Source of the DNA: Clostridium pasteurianum BC1
Lineage (GTDB): Bacteria > Bacillota > Clostridia > Clostridiales > Clostridiaceae
Length of the DNA stretch: 64,000 nt
Assembly (NCBI RefSeq): GCF_000389635.1
Contig: NC_021182.1
Coordinates: forward strand, 4,009,925-4,073,924
Direction of reading: 5' to 3'
Each line of letters begins with the position of its first letter. Within the stretch, counting starts at the first letter, position 1. Of the stretch, positions 1 through 8,708 are shown in pieces. A program made the translations under genes and the position numbers. Below the pieces are notes generated by a model that did not search any database, was not told the DNA's origin, and worked only from the letters and a program-made list of their open reading frames with translations.

Positions 1-290
1 CTCTTTAATGTTTGAAAAGTGGTATTTGTTGTGTCCTCATCAGATCTTTGATGGGCATAGATAAATAACTTTTCTAATATTCTAGAAGCCTCTTCGTCAA
101 GCTTATAAAATTCTAATAGCTTCTTACCATCACTAAGCTTTCCGCTAAGTACACTTATTTTAGGTTGAAATTCTTTAAGTCTATTAAAATCAGTTTCCCA
201 AGCTTCTATATCTTTATATACCTTCTCAATTCTCCATTTGTACTTTTCATCTATTTCATCCCTTGTTTTGGTTTTCTTTATTTCTTCCAT
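1..290 (-). CDS. pepF: oligoendopeptidase F, N-terminal part (gene runs off the window)
   Basis: The reverse strand opens with ATG at 288-290 and stays open to base 1, giving the first 96 residues of a protein whose remainder lies outside the window. The N-terminus has the pattern of M3-family oligoendopeptidase F: an R-x-E-I-D-x-K-Y-K-W stretch, then Y-K-D-x-E-A-W-E-x-D-F, then a helical region ending near a Y-A-H-Q motif. The family consists of cytoplasmic zinc peptidases that cut short peptides. The HExxH zinc site would be beyond the edge, so it cannot be checked. The gene stands alone here, with about 170 bp of AT-rich sequence before the next gene. Confidence 0.8.
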   Translation of the reverse strand, partial: MEEIKKTKTRDEIDEKYKWRIEKVYKDIEAWETDFNRLKEFQPKISVLSGKLSDGKKLLEFYKLDEEASRILEKLFIYAHQRSDEDTTNTTFQTLK

Positions 291-457
291 AAAATTCTCC
301 CCTTTTTTATACTAATATTTATGTTGCAATAAATTATCTTCACTAATAAATAGGTATTTTATTTAAACATCTTCTATTAGCTGATATCAATCAAATGTAT
401 AGCTTTAGTTACAATTTATATAATGTTAAAAATTAATTTATAATATTTAGCTATACT

Positions 458-856
458 TTATTCATATTTTTCTCGCTGATTACTTATATCCTGAAATACC
501 TGATGAACTTTTTCTGATATTAAATTGCAAAGCTCATCAAATTTTTTTTCCATATCCTCATGCTTTGATAGAAATTCAAACTTCACTAACCAAGTTGGAT
601 TATATTCATCATCTATATCCTCAATAGTATATCCTTTTTCTGTAAAGCTTTCGTAATCAAAATAATCGAATACAGCTGTATATTCCCATTCCTCCACATC
701 TTTTTTTGTATCAAAAAACACATTTATCTTTTTCCCGTCATAATACATTTTTGTTATATACTCCGCACCCTCATTAACCTTATAGCTGCCAAGTTCTCTT
801 GTAAAAAACTTATTATCTTTGTCTTTTTCCATTAAAACTAAAGATGAAAAATTCAT
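458..856 (-). CDS. conserved hypothetical protein, 132 aa (possibly DUF6762-like)
   Basis: Acidic soluble protein of 132 residues with no signal peptide or membrane segment. It begins MNFSSLVLMEKDKD and carries an ELGSYKVNEGAEY stretch, then a beta-rich middle with several D/E-F-D-Y repeats, and ends in a Lys/Glu-rich helix. I recall a clostridial family of unknown function (DUF6762) that starts in the same way, but this is from memory and unverified. A GGAAGGA ribosome site lies 6-7 bases upstream of the ATG. It is flanked by pepF and a divergent small membrane protein and is not obviously in an operon. No function is proposed. Confidence 0.65.
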   Translation of the reverse strand: MNFSSLVLMEKDKDNKFFTRELGSYKVNEGAEYITKMYYDGKKINVFFDTKKDVEEWEYTAVFDYFDYESFTEKGYTIEDIDDEYNPTWLVKFEFLSKHEDMEKKFDELCNLISEKVHQVFQDISNQREKYE

Positions 857-1089
857 TTTATCCTTCCTTTCAGCACTACTGCTTTATCTTTTACAAAAAT
901 ACATTCATATATTCTATTTACAAATATATCCAAGTATATTATAATTTATTTACATTATATGTAATTTATTTTTTCATCAATTCAATATTATCAAGAAAAT
1001 AAATTGATGTTAATACTTAAGCTTTGCAATTAAGCTTATCATTCATAAAAATCTTTAATAACCACGCTATAGATCAGGAGGAACTTGTT

Positions 1090-1449
1090 ATGAGGAAAAA
1101 AACCAAGGTAAAGAAAATATATATAGTTACAGCTGTCTTCATAATCATTATTGTAATTTTAATAAAAGGCAGTATCAATAATAACAATGACAAAGATATA
1201 AATTTTGCTGCAAAACAATATTTAACTACAGGTTTTTTTAATAGCTATAAACTATATAATATAGACCATTCTTATATAACTTTTTCCAGCTCAAATGATG
1301 CCATTTTAAATGTAAGGGGTATGGAAACCAGAGTTCCCCATGCTACAGTAAGTTACAGTTTAAAAATGACAAAGGATACTAGCGGAATCTGGCACGTAAA
1401 AAAAATATCCCCTTTATCTGACCTTCAATATTTAAATGCAAATAATTAA
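1090..1449 (+). CDS. small membrane-anchored hypothetical protein
   Basis: The ATG at 1090 is preceded by AGGAGGA at 7-8 bases, so I place the start there rather than at an upstream in-frame codon. The 119-residue product has a Lys/Arg-rich N-terminus, one strongly hydrophobic segment at about residues 10-26, then a roughly 90-residue Asn/Thr/Ser-rich domain expected to be outside the cell. No family was recognised. The gene ends 9 bp before the convergent stop of the Fur-family gene. Confidence 0.6.
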   Translation: MRKKTKVKKIYIVTAVFIIIIVILIKGSINNNNDKDINFAAKQYLTTGFFNSYKLYNIDHSYITFSSSNDAILNVRGMETRVPHATVSYSLKMTKDTSGIWHVKKISPLSDLQYLNANN

Positions 1450-1458
1450 ATTAATATT

Positions 1459-1890
1459 TTACTTTTTCTTATTTTCTTTGGAGTGCTTCATACACTCCTG
1501 GCAAACAGCCTTTACTTTAAGTTCATGTTCTATAAGCACAAATCCTGTCTTATTTTTTATTAATTCTTCTACAGGCAGCATTGGACAATCTATTTCCACT
1601 TCTTTATGACAAAGACTACATTCAATTACATGCTTATGCTTGTGATCCTTAATTTTATAATTGTATTTTCCATCACCTAGATTAAATTTTTCAATTATAT
1701 CTTTGCGCTCAAATAAATCTAGGCTTCTATATACTGTAGACAGATCCACATTATGACCTTTTTCTTTACACTGTTCATATATATTATCTGCACTTATAGC
1801 CTGAGAGTAATTATCTATAATTTCCAGTATAATTACTCTTCCTTGAGTAACTTTAATTTTTCTTTCTTTAAGAAAAGCCTCATAGTCCAT
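1459..1890 (-). CDS. Fur-family metal-responsive transcriptional regulator
   Basis: A 143-residue protein with the Fur/Zur/PerR plan. The N-terminal winged helix has a recognition helix around DLSTVYRSLDLFE (residues about 50-62). The C-terminal dimerisation domain carries a His-rich DHKHKHVIECSLCHK segment (about 82-98) and a second Cys pair, CQEC, near residue 130. The two CxxC pairs would form the structural zinc site. The sequence alone does not tell iron, zinc or peroxide sensing apart. It could regulate the adjacent MntP-like exporter, 145 bp upstream and transcribed in the same direction. A Fur-box-like site further along the window (18246-18264) shows that Fur-type control is plausible here. 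Confidence 0.85.
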   Translation of the reverse strand: MDYEAFLKERKIKVTQGRVIILEIIDNYSQAISADNIYEQCKEKGHNVDLSTVYRSLDLFERKDIIEKFNLGDGKYNYKIKDHKHKHVIECSLCHKEVEIDCPMLPVEELIKNKTGFVLIEHELKVKAVCQECMKHSKENKKK

Positions 1891-2034
1891 AATATCACCT
1901 TGTATAATTTTTATTTTTATTATAGCACAATTACTAGCTATTGGTATATTACAAGAAACAGTACTGGGTATATATACTTTTTATTTTTACCTAATATTTA
2001 TTTTTAATAATAGATATATTTATTACATCTATAT

Positions 2035-2586
2035 CTAAAAAAATATCATTTTCAACCCAAATATCATAAGAATTATACCTCCTACAAAGTTAGCGTATTT
2101 AGTAATTATATCTATTTTTCTCAAATACCTTGAGATAATAAAGGCTATGCAAGATAAAGCTCCCGTTACAAATCCTATAAATAAAGTTTGTGATAATATT
2201 GCAGTATAATTTAATATATTACTAAGAACAGTAAATCCAACTACTAAAGCATCTATACTAACTGATGCTCCAAGGACAATATACATTTTAGGATCTAATA
2301 ATAAAGTATCTGACTTTTTTTCAAAGCCCTCCTTTATCATAAATACTCCAACTATGGAGATAATCATGCCACCTATTAACTGCGGCACAGAGGCAATATA
2401 TGTATTAAATAAAAGCCCTATATATGCACCAATTAGAGAAAATAAAAATTGAAAAAATCCAAAGGAAAAACAAAATCTAATTTTATGCCTTCTTGCCATG
2501 CAATTACATATCCCTATACTTATAGCTACACCAAAAGCATCTAAAGATAATGCCAATGCAACTAAGAATAAAGAATAAATATCCAT
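2035..2586 (-). CDS. MntP/YtaF-type membrane protein (putative manganese exporter)
   Basis: A 183-residue polytopic membrane protein with about six hydrophobic helices. Two internal repeats carry the family signatures [13 protein letters not shown] (residues about 10-22) and a second [10 protein letters not shown] (about 109-118), whose Asp residues line the transport path in MntP. MntP exports Mn(II); the related YtaF is a sporulation membrane protein, and the length lies between the two. An AGGAGG ribosome site precedes the ATG. I looked upstream for a yybP-ykoY manganese riboswitch and saw none. The neighbouring Fur-family regulator fits a metal-homeostasis role, which is an inference. Confidence 0.7.
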   Translation of the reverse strand: MDIYSLFLVALALSLDAFGVAISIGICNCMARRHKIRFCFSFGFFQFLFSLIGAYIGLLFNTYIASVPQLIGGMIISIVGVFMIKEGFEKKSDTLLLDPKMYIVLGASVSIDALVVGFTVLSNILNYTAILSQTLFIGFVTGALSCIAFIISRYLRKIDIITKYANFVGGIILMIFGLKMIFF

Positions 2587-3262
2587 AAAACTCCTCCTGT
2601 AAGCGTCTGAAAATAAACAGCAATTTCAAAATGCCACATCTATTTTGTGAGATGGCTAGCATACTGACTAGCTAATTTTTTAATATTACTTAAATTTAAA
2701 TTCCAGTTAATGAAGCAATTATATTTTCAGTTAATTTTTATTTATTATTTACTTTATTTATATTAATATATAAATTTTTATATTCAATTTTAAAATTGAA
2801 TATAAAAAACTTTTATGTTAAAATGTTTTTGGGTAGTATCCTTAAAGAACTGCACCATAGTGTTATTAATGTTTAAAATTTCTGCTCATATCCTTTGAAT
2901 GAGACAGCTAGAAAGATAATAATCCTAATATTTTTAGGTTTCAAATATTAACTTTATAATAAAATTTATTATAAAGCCTACTAACCTCTGCAGTCTTTTT
3001 CGCACATTAACACTTTGCAAACATTTTTGGATATCCTATCCTATATTATGTGTGATTTTTCCTATTAATTTAAATCTTTGTTAAAAATTTCATATAGTCA
3101 ATTTATACATTATATTAAGTTTACATTAACTATCCATAACATACCGCTGTAAAAGGCTTAGCATTAATCTTTATGCCTTTCAAGAGCATTAAAATGCTTT
3201 AGAATAATAACATTATTAAAGCGGTAAAACACTGGATAAAATAATTTTTGGAGGTAAAACTT
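2587..3262. other. 676-bp intergenic region between mntP-like gene and panB
   Basis: No open frame with a ribosome site was found. The region has a fragment of the MITE-like family (GGCTAGCATACTGACTAG at about 2653-2670), long AT tracts, and a short inverted repeat AATTTTAAAATT near 2783-2801. The panB promoter must lie in the last 200 bp, but I could not choose a convincing -35/-10 pair. Confidence 0.5.
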
Positions 3263-4090
3263 ATGAAAAACACTTCTTCAACCTTTGTATCTGCAAAACA
3301 AAAGGGAGAAAAATTGGCAATGCTTACGGCCTATGATTATTCCACAGCAAAGCTTATAGATGCTTCAGGCATAGACGGTATTTTAGTTGGAGACTCTTTA
3401 GGCATGGTATGTTTAGGATATAAGGATACTTTAAGCGTAACCATGGAAGATATGATTCACCATACTAAAGCCGTGGCCAGAGGAACTATGAATGCATTAT
3501 TAGTCAGTGATATGCCCTTTATGTCCTATCAGACTTCCGTATATGATGCTGTTAAAAATGCTGGGAGACTTATTCAGGAAGGTAATGCTGAGGCCGTTAA
3601 ACTTGAAGGGGGAACTTTAGTCTACGAACAAATTAAAGCAATTGTAAGAGCACAGATTCCAGTAATGGGTCACATAGGTCTCACTCCTCAATCCGTAAAT
3701 GTTTTTGGAGGCTTTAAAGTTCAAGGAAAAGAAGATTCTCAGGCAAAAAAGATTATTGAAGATGCCAAAGCTTTAGAAGCTGCTGGTGTTTTTTCAATAG
3801 TATTGGAAGGAATACCCTCAAGGCTGGCTGAAATAATAACCAATTCCATATCTATACCAACTATAGGCATTGGTGCTGGCAAATACTGTGACGGACAAAT
3901 TCTTGTATATCAAGATATGCTTAGTATGTTTCCAGATTTCAAACCAAAATTTGTTAAATCCTATGCTAACATGGGCGAATCTATGTCTACCGCATTTAAA
4001 TCCTATATTAGCGAAGTAAAACAATCTGTTTTTCCTGATGAAGAACATAGCTTTAAAATAAATGATAATATATTAAGTAAACTATATTAG
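3263..4090 (+). CDS. panB: 3-methyl-2-oxobutanoate hydroxymethyltransferase
   Basis: First step of pantothenate synthesis: it transfers a hydroxymethyl group from methylene-tetrahydrofolate to 2-oxoisovalerate to make ketopantoate. The 275-residue length is normal. Signatures are MLTAYDY near the N-terminus, [11 protein letters not shown] (metal and substrate site), the EGG loop after [18 protein letters not shown], and [14 protein letters not shown]. The ATG at 3263 has GGAGG 8 bases upstream; an in-frame TTG at 3248 overlaps that ribosome site and is rejected. It is the first gene of panB-panC-panD. Confidence 0.96.
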   Translation: MKNTSSTFVSAKQKGEKLAMLTAYDYSTAKLIDASGIDGILVGDSLGMVCLGYKDTLSVTMEDMIHHTKAVARGTMNALLVSDMPFMSYQTSVYDAVKNAGRLIQEGNAEAVKLEGGTLVYEQIKAIVRAQIPVMGHIGLTPQSVNVFGGFKVQGKEDSQAKKIIEDAKALEAAGVFSIVLEGIPSRLAEIITNSISIPTIGIGAGKYCDGQILVYQDMLSMFPDFKPKFVKSYANMGESMSTAFKSYISEVKQSVFPDEEHSFKINDNILSKLY

Positions 4091-4173
4091 ATATAAACAA
4101 TTGTAGTATTATATAAAATAGACTGATATACTAATAATTATTTCTTTACTACACCTTGGAAAGGATGTTAAAA

Positions 4174-5022
4174 ATGGAAACTGTACACACTATACTGGAA
4201 ACAAGAAAGATAATAAAAGCATGGAAAAAAGATGGCCTTACTGTAGGCCTTGTACCTACTATGGGTTTTCTTCATGAAGGACATGAAAGCTTAGTAAAAA
4301 AAGCTGCTGCTGAAAATGATAAAGTAGTAGTAAGTATATTTGTTAATCCAATTCAATTTGGACCAAATGAGGACCTGGAAGCTTATCCAAGAGATCTAGA
4401 TAAAGATAAGCTTGTCTGTGAAAAGGCTAATGCAGACTTAATTTTCAACCCTTCTCCTGAAGAAATGTACTTTGATAATGCAGTTACTTCAGTAGCTGTA
4501 AAGGAACTTACAGAAGGTTTATGTGGTTCTAAACGTCCTGTTCATTTTCAGGGTGTATGTACTGTGGTTTCAAAACTATTTAACATAGTAACTCCTGATA
4601 GAGCCTATTTTGGTGAAAAAGACGCACAGCAGCTGGCGGTTATAAAGAGAATGGTTCAAGATTTGAATTTTGACATAGACATTGTAGGCTGTCCTATTGT
4701 AAGAGAAGAAGATGGGCTAGCTAAGAGTTCAAGAAATACTTATCTTTCCAGAGATGAAAGAAAAGCTGCTGTTATCTTAAATGAAAGTCTTAATTTGGCT
4801 AAGGAGGCTTTAAAATCTGGAGAACAGTATGCTTCAAAATTAACTGGCATTATTTCGAAAAAAATTTCCAGTGAACCTCTTGCCAAAATTGATTATATAG
4901 AAATAGTAGATAGTTTAGAATTAAAACCTGTTTGCAAAATAAGCTCATCTATTCTTGTGGCAATAGCTATTTACATTGGTAACACAAGACTTATAGATAA
5001 TTTTACCTGGGATATTAAATAG
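4174..5022 (+). CDS. panC: pantoate-beta-alanine ligase
   Basis: ATP-dependent condensation of pantoate and beta-alanine to pantothenate through a pantoyl-adenylate. The 282-residue product has the nucleotidyltransferase signatures PTMGFLHEGHESL (HIGH-like), NPIQFGPNEDLEAYPR, GEKDAQQLAVIKRM, and the KSSRNTYLS motif (KMSKS-like). The start at 4174 is chosen because AAAGGATG lies 6 bases upstream; in-frame codons at 4156 and 4165 overlap the ribosome site. It lies 83 bp after panB and 170 bp before panD. Confidence 0.96.
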   Translation: METVHTILETRKIIKAWKKDGLTVGLVPTMGFLHEGHESLVKKAAAENDKVVVSIFVNPIQFGPNEDLEAYPRDLDKDKLVCEKANADLIFNPSPEEMYFDNAVTSVAVKELTEGLCGSKRPVHFQGVCTVVSKLFNIVTPDRAYFGEKDAQQLAVIKRMVQDLNFDIDIVGCPIVREEDGLAKSSRNTYLSRDERKAAVILNESLNLAKEALKSGEQYASKLTGIISKKISSEPLAKIDYIEIVDSLELKPVCKISSSILVAIAIYIGNTRLIDNFTWDIK

Positions 5023-5195
5023 TAACTAAAGAATTAAGATTATCTACAGTTCCCAATATACAATAAATATTAGTCTGAAAATACTCTGAAACTGCAGTAT
5101 TTCGTTTATAAATCTTTGTATTGTTTTCAAGTTACTAATTGCAGTAAGATTGTATATTTCATAATAATAAGATTCACTCTATGGAGGTACAGTAC

Positions 5196-5579
5196 ATGAA
5201 ATTAAGTATGTTAAAATCAAAAATACACAGAGCAACTGTCACAGAGGCAAAACTAAATTATGTGGGCAGTATAACAATAGATAGTAAATTAATGAAAGAA
5301 GCAAATATAATAGAATATGAAAAAATACAGGTAGTAAATATAAATAATGGCAGTAGAATTGAAACCTATGTTATTGCTGGAGAAAACGGCAGTGGTGTCA
5401 TATGTCTTAATGGGGCGGCTGCCAGATATGCACAAGCAGGGGACAAGGTCATATTAATGACTTATTGCGAAATGGAGGAAGAAGAAGCAAATCTTCACAA
5501 GCCTATTGTAGTATTTGTAAAAGAGGACAACTCTATTTCAGAAATTACAACCTACGAAAGACACGGCGAAATAAAATAA
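5196..5579 (+). CDS. panD: aspartate 1-decarboxylase (pyruvoyl type)
   Basis: Makes beta-alanine from aspartate, the second substrate of PanC. The 127-residue proenzyme self-cleaves before Ser25 in the visible YVGSITID motif, which generates the pyruvoyl cofactor. The downstream NGAAAR segment and the C-terminal KPIVVFV strand also match the family. ATG at 5196 follows GGAGG by 8 bases; the ATG at 5181 is part of the ribosome site. A strong terminator starts 7 bp after the stop, closing the pan operon. Confidence 0.95.
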   Translation: MKLSMLKSKIHRATVTEAKLNYVGSITIDSKLMKEANIIEYEKIQVVNINNGSRIETYVIAGENGSGVICLNGAAARYAQAGDKVILMTYCEMEEEEANLHKPIVVFVKEDNSISEITTYERHGEIK

Positions 5580-5586
5580 TTATAAA

Positions 5587-5632
5587 AAAGATTGGTTTAA
5601 AAGTAAAATTTTCTTTTAAACCAATCTTTTTT
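5587..5632 (+). terminator. intrinsic terminator of panBCD
   Basis: A 17-bp inverted repeat (AAAGATTGGTTTAAAAG paired with its complement, 9-base loop) ends in a run of T. It begins 7 bp after the panD stop. Confidence 0.93.
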
Positions 5633-5766
5633 ATCAATGAATCTTACTTAGTTGAAGTTTGTATTCCCACTAAGTTTAGATGAATTATCCAGGGACGTGT
5701 CGCTGTTATCTCCATCTTTAGAAAGTGGAGTGTTACAGCGACTAGTCATCGAACAAATCTTATAAA
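5633..5766 (+). repeat. structured intergenic repeat, copy A
   Basis: Copy of the family that recurs at seven places. The 5' module is an imperfect hairpin around ACTTAGTTGAAG. It is followed by TTATCCAGGGACG, then a long hairpin with arms TCGCTGT (5700-5706) and ACAGCGA (5735-5741), and finally AGTCATCGAACAAAT. It lies between the pan terminator and the 3' end of the convergent permease gene. The outer TTATCC/GGATAA pairing seen in other copies is degraded at the 3' side here. Confidence 0.75.
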
Positions 5767-5837
5767 CAAATATAATTTCATATATATTTATTATTTTGTC
5801 AGCTGAGTTTAAATAAATAATTCTTTATTATATATAG

Positions 5838-7244
5838 TTATTCTGCAGTTTCACTGCTATCATTATTCATAGTGCTGTGATTTTTACTGTATGCAAAATA
5901 TACAATAATTCCTAATAAGAACCAAACTACAAATCTAATTTTTGTTATATTAGGAAGCATAAATATTAATATAGCACAGAATATTACAGAAATAGCTGGT
6001 GTAATAGGAGCTCCAGGACATTTAAATCCTCTCTTAATATCTGGTCTTCTGTATCTTAAAACTACAACTCCTATGGAAACTATTATAAAGGCTGCAAGAG
6101 TACCTATATTAGTCAACTCTGCTAAATCTCCAATAGGAATAAATCCTGCAATTACCATTGTAACTATTCCAACTAAAAGTGTACTTTTAACTGGTGTCTT
6201 AAATTTATGATGAACCTGGCCAAATACCTTAGGTAAAAGACCATCTCTTGACATGGCAAAGAAAATTCTTGTCTGTCCAAACATCATAACTAATAATACT
6301 GATGTAATACCACAAATAGCACCTACTGAAACCAATGCTGAGCCCCAGTTAATACCTATTTGTTTAAGAGCAAAAGCTACTGGCGCTGCTGTATCTTTAA
6401 ATTGTAAATATGGAACTACACCTGTAAGTATTGCGGATACAATTATATATAGGGCAGTACAAAGTAAAAGTGATAATACAATTCCCTTTGGTAAATCCTT
6501 CTGAGGATTTTTAACCTCCTCAGCCGCTGTAGATACTGCATCAAAGCCTATATAAGCAAAGAATACAATAGCTGCTCCACTAAAAACTCCGCCCCATCCA
6601 AAAGGCATAAATGGATGCCAGTTAGCAGGTTTTACGTGTCCAACTGCTAATACTATAAATAGAAGTATAACAATTAACTTTATTGCAACTATTATATTAT
6701 TTACTTTTGAACTCTGTTCTACACCAGAAACTAAAAGATAAGTAATAACAAGAATTATTAATACTGCTGGCAGGTTAACAATTCCTCCCTCCAATGGAGA
6801 ACTTGTAATAGCCTTTGGTAAATTAATTCCAACGGCTCCCAATAGATTAACTGCATAAGCAGACCATCCAACAGCTACTGCTCCAATTGCCACCATGTAC
6901 TCAAGTATTAAATCCCAACCTATAATCCATGCCCAAAATTCTCCAAGGGCTGCATAACTATAAGTATAAGCACTACCTGCTACAGGTACAGTTGATGCAA
7001 ACTCTGCATAACATAAAGCTGCAAAGGCACAAGCAAGTCCGGATACAATAAAAGATAATATAAGTGCTGGTCCGGAATATTTGGCTGCTGCTACACCTGT
7101 AAGAACAAATATACCTGTTCCAATAATTGCTCCAACGCCAAGCATTGTAAGTTCAAGTGGGCCCAAAGCTTTTTTTAGAGAATCCTTTCCCTTTGTCTCG
7201 GCAATTAGACTCTCAATGGGTTTTGTTCTAAAAATATTATTCAT
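5838..7244 (-). CDS. APC-superfamily cationic amino acid permease
   Basis: A 468-residue membrane protein with about 12 hydrophobic segments. The N-terminal LTMLGVGAIIGTGIFVL motif is the substrate-binding unwound helix of APC transporters. EFASTVPVAGSAYTYSYAALGE and FFAYIGFDAVSTAAEEVKNPQKDLP are diagnostic of the cationic amino acid transporter branch (YfnA/CAT-like). The function is proton- or exchange-driven uptake of amino acids at the cytoplasmic membrane; the exact substrate cannot be read. GGAGGCG precedes the ATG. It is monocistronic, facing the pan terminator. Confidence 0.9.
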   Translation of the reverse strand: MNNIFRTKPIESLIAETKGKDSLKKALGPLELTMLGVGAIIGTGIFVLTGVAAAKYSGPALILSFIVSGLACAFAALCYAEFASTVPVAGSAYTYSYAALGEFWAWIIGWDLILEYMVAIGAVAVGWSAYAVNLLGAVGINLPKAITSSPLEGGIVNLPAVLIILVITYLLVSGVEQSSKVNNIIVAIKLIVILLFIVLAVGHVKPANWHPFMPFGWGGVFSGAAIVFFAYIGFDAVSTAAEEVKNPQKDLPKGIVLSLLLCTALYIIVSAILTGVVPYLQFKDTAAPVAFALKQIGINWGSALVSVGAICGITSVLLVMMFGQTRIFFAMSRDGLLPKVFGQVHHKFKTPVKSTLLVGIVTMVIAGFIPIGDLAELTNIGTLAAFIIVSIGVVVLRYRRPDIKRGFKCPGAPITPAISVIFCAILIFMLPNITKIRFVVWFLLGIIVYFAYSKNHSTMNNDSSETAE

Positions 7245-7409
7245 AAAAACGCCTCCTTATTATGTCTACATTGTTAAATACCTCTGATTTTTTAACAATT
7301 TCTTTATTTATTATAGCATTAATTATAAAAATTTCAATACCCAATATCTATTTTTAGGGAATTAATAATAACAGAAGGAATTTGAGAGTTGTTAATTTTA
7401 GCAATTAAT

Positions 7410-7467
7410 TTTTAAAAAGATGAAGCTGTCTCACAATACATACATATGCATTGTGAGACAGCTTCAT
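7410..7467 (-). terminator. intrinsic terminator of the degV-family gene
   Basis: Perfect 18-bp inverted repeat (arms 7420-7437 and 7450-7467) with a T-rich tail on the reverse strand. One arm includes the last bases of the degV-family coding sequence, so stop codon and hairpin overlap. Confidence 0.92.
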
Positions 7468-8315
7468 TACTCTTCTTCAATACATACAAGCCCCACAAGA
7501 CCGGGGCCACTATGAACACCAGATACAGGGCTAATACATCCACAATAATAAACAGATGTTATATTAGAAAGCTTTTCTATGGATTCCTTTACTTTAATTG
7601 CATCTTCTTTTCCGTTGCCATCAACTACTAAGGCTCTACACTTCTTATTTTTTGAAAGCTGCTCTGCTATTTCAATAACTTTACTTAAAGCTTGTTTCTT
7701 GCCTCTAGCTTTAGCATAGGTATAATAATTACCCTCCTTATCTGTAGATATTATAGGTTTTAGATTTAATAGAGTTCCAATAGTTCCAGCCACTTTGCCT
7801 ATTCTCCCACCTTTAATAAGATATTCTAAGGTATCCACCACAAAGAACAGATGTATTCTGTTTTGTATTGATGGAATAGCCTTAACTACCTGCTCAAAAC
7901 TTCTTCCACCCTCTAAAAGTTTCGCGCACTCTTCAACTAAAGCGCCTTCTCCTAAGGATATAGATTTTGAATCACAAATACAAGACTTTATATTTGGATG
8001 ATTTTTACTTACTAGGGTCAATCCATTATATATTCCTGAAAGTCCACTAGATAAGGTTATGCCTATAACATGAGTATAACCTTCCCCTTCCAATTTACTA
8101 TAAGTATCTTCCATATCCTGAAGAGACGGCATGGAAGAGGTTGGCACTTCCTTTTTCAATCCTCTATAAACTTCCTCAGAGGTAATCTCTATCTTATCTC
8201 TATATTCTCTATCCTTGTATATTATTCTGAATGGTAAAGCCTGTATATTATATTTATTAATTATCTCCTGAGGTAAATCTGCTGTAGTATCCGTTATTAA
8301 TGCCACTCTTTCCAT
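7467..8315 (-). CDS. DegV family protein (fatty-acid-binding, FakB type)
   Basis: A 282-residue protein with the DegV fold signatures: VALITDTTADLP at the N-terminus, TSSMPS at about residues 78-83, and SSGLSGIYNG. The His-containing C-terminal segment resembles the lipid-headgroup site in FakB proteins, which present fatty acids to the kinase FakA. No FakA is nearby, so a role in lipid handling is inferred from the family only. The start is ATG at 8315, which has GGGAGG 7 bases upstream; an in-frame ATG at 8339 overlaps that site. Confidence 0.88.
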   Translation of the reverse strand: MERVALITDTTADLPQEIINKYNIQALPFRIIYKDREYRDKIEITSEEVYRGLKKEVPTSSMPSLQDMEDTYSKLEGEGYTHVIGITLSSGLSGIYNGLTLVSKNHPNIKSCICDSKSISLGEGALVEECAKLLEGGRSFEQVVKAIPSIQNRIHLFFVVDTLEYLIKGGRIGKVAGTIGTLLNLKPIISTDKEGNYYTYAKARGKKQALSKVIEIAEQLSKNKKCRALVVDGNGKEDAIKVKESIEKLSNITSVYYCGCISPVSGVHSGPGLVGLVCIEEE

Positions 8316-8477
8316 AATAATGCCTCCCAAAGCATACAAAGTAATATGTAATAGAATTCCATATTTACTTCTTATTTATTCCAATATACCTGAATATTTT
8401 TATTATATTATATCATTTTAGCTCATGATTAAGATACACATTTACAACTTATTTATTCAGTATTAGTAAATTATCTA

Positions 8478-8651
8478 ATGTATCCAACTAAGTATCTTCA
8501 TAAGGTATTTACTACCTGCAATAGTCTTATGGACGAAATAATTTTACTTTGTAGTGAAAGATTCTGTTGCAATAAAAAAATTGACATAAATCATCTTATT
8601 AAACAAGTAGAAAATCTTAAAAGTCATATTAAAAATAATAAAAAACTATAA
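8478..8651 (+). CDS. possible small protein, 57 aa
   Basis: An open frame of 57 codons in the 390-bp gap between the divergently facing degV-family and pepV genes. It is rich in Lys, Ile and Asn with four Cys residues and a helical C-terminus. Its stop sits inside the inverted repeat at 8644-8682. No ribosome site is visible and no family was recognised. A Spo0E-like peptide was considered, but the SQELD-type motif is absent. It could be real or chance. Confidence 0.25.
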   Translation: MYPTKYLHKVFTTCNSLMDEIILLCSERFCCNKKIDINHLIKQVENLKSHIKNNKKL

Positions 8652-8682
8652 AATTATTAAAATTTTTAATAATTTTATAGTT
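8644..8682. terminator. AT-rich inverted repeat, probable bidirectional terminator
   Basis: Arms of 18 bp (8644-8661 and 8665-8682) around a very short loop, just downstream of pepV on the reverse strand. The stem is almost entirely A/T, so termination strength is uncertain. Confidence 0.6.
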
Positions 8683-8708
8683 ATTACCTTTATCTAAAAG
8701 AATATTTT

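Noticed and set aside
2587-3262. yybP-ykoY manganese riboswitch before the MntP-like gene
   Set aside because: The gap is downstream of panB on the wrong side for most of its length, and I could not find the conserved riboswitch core within the 100 bp before the gene.
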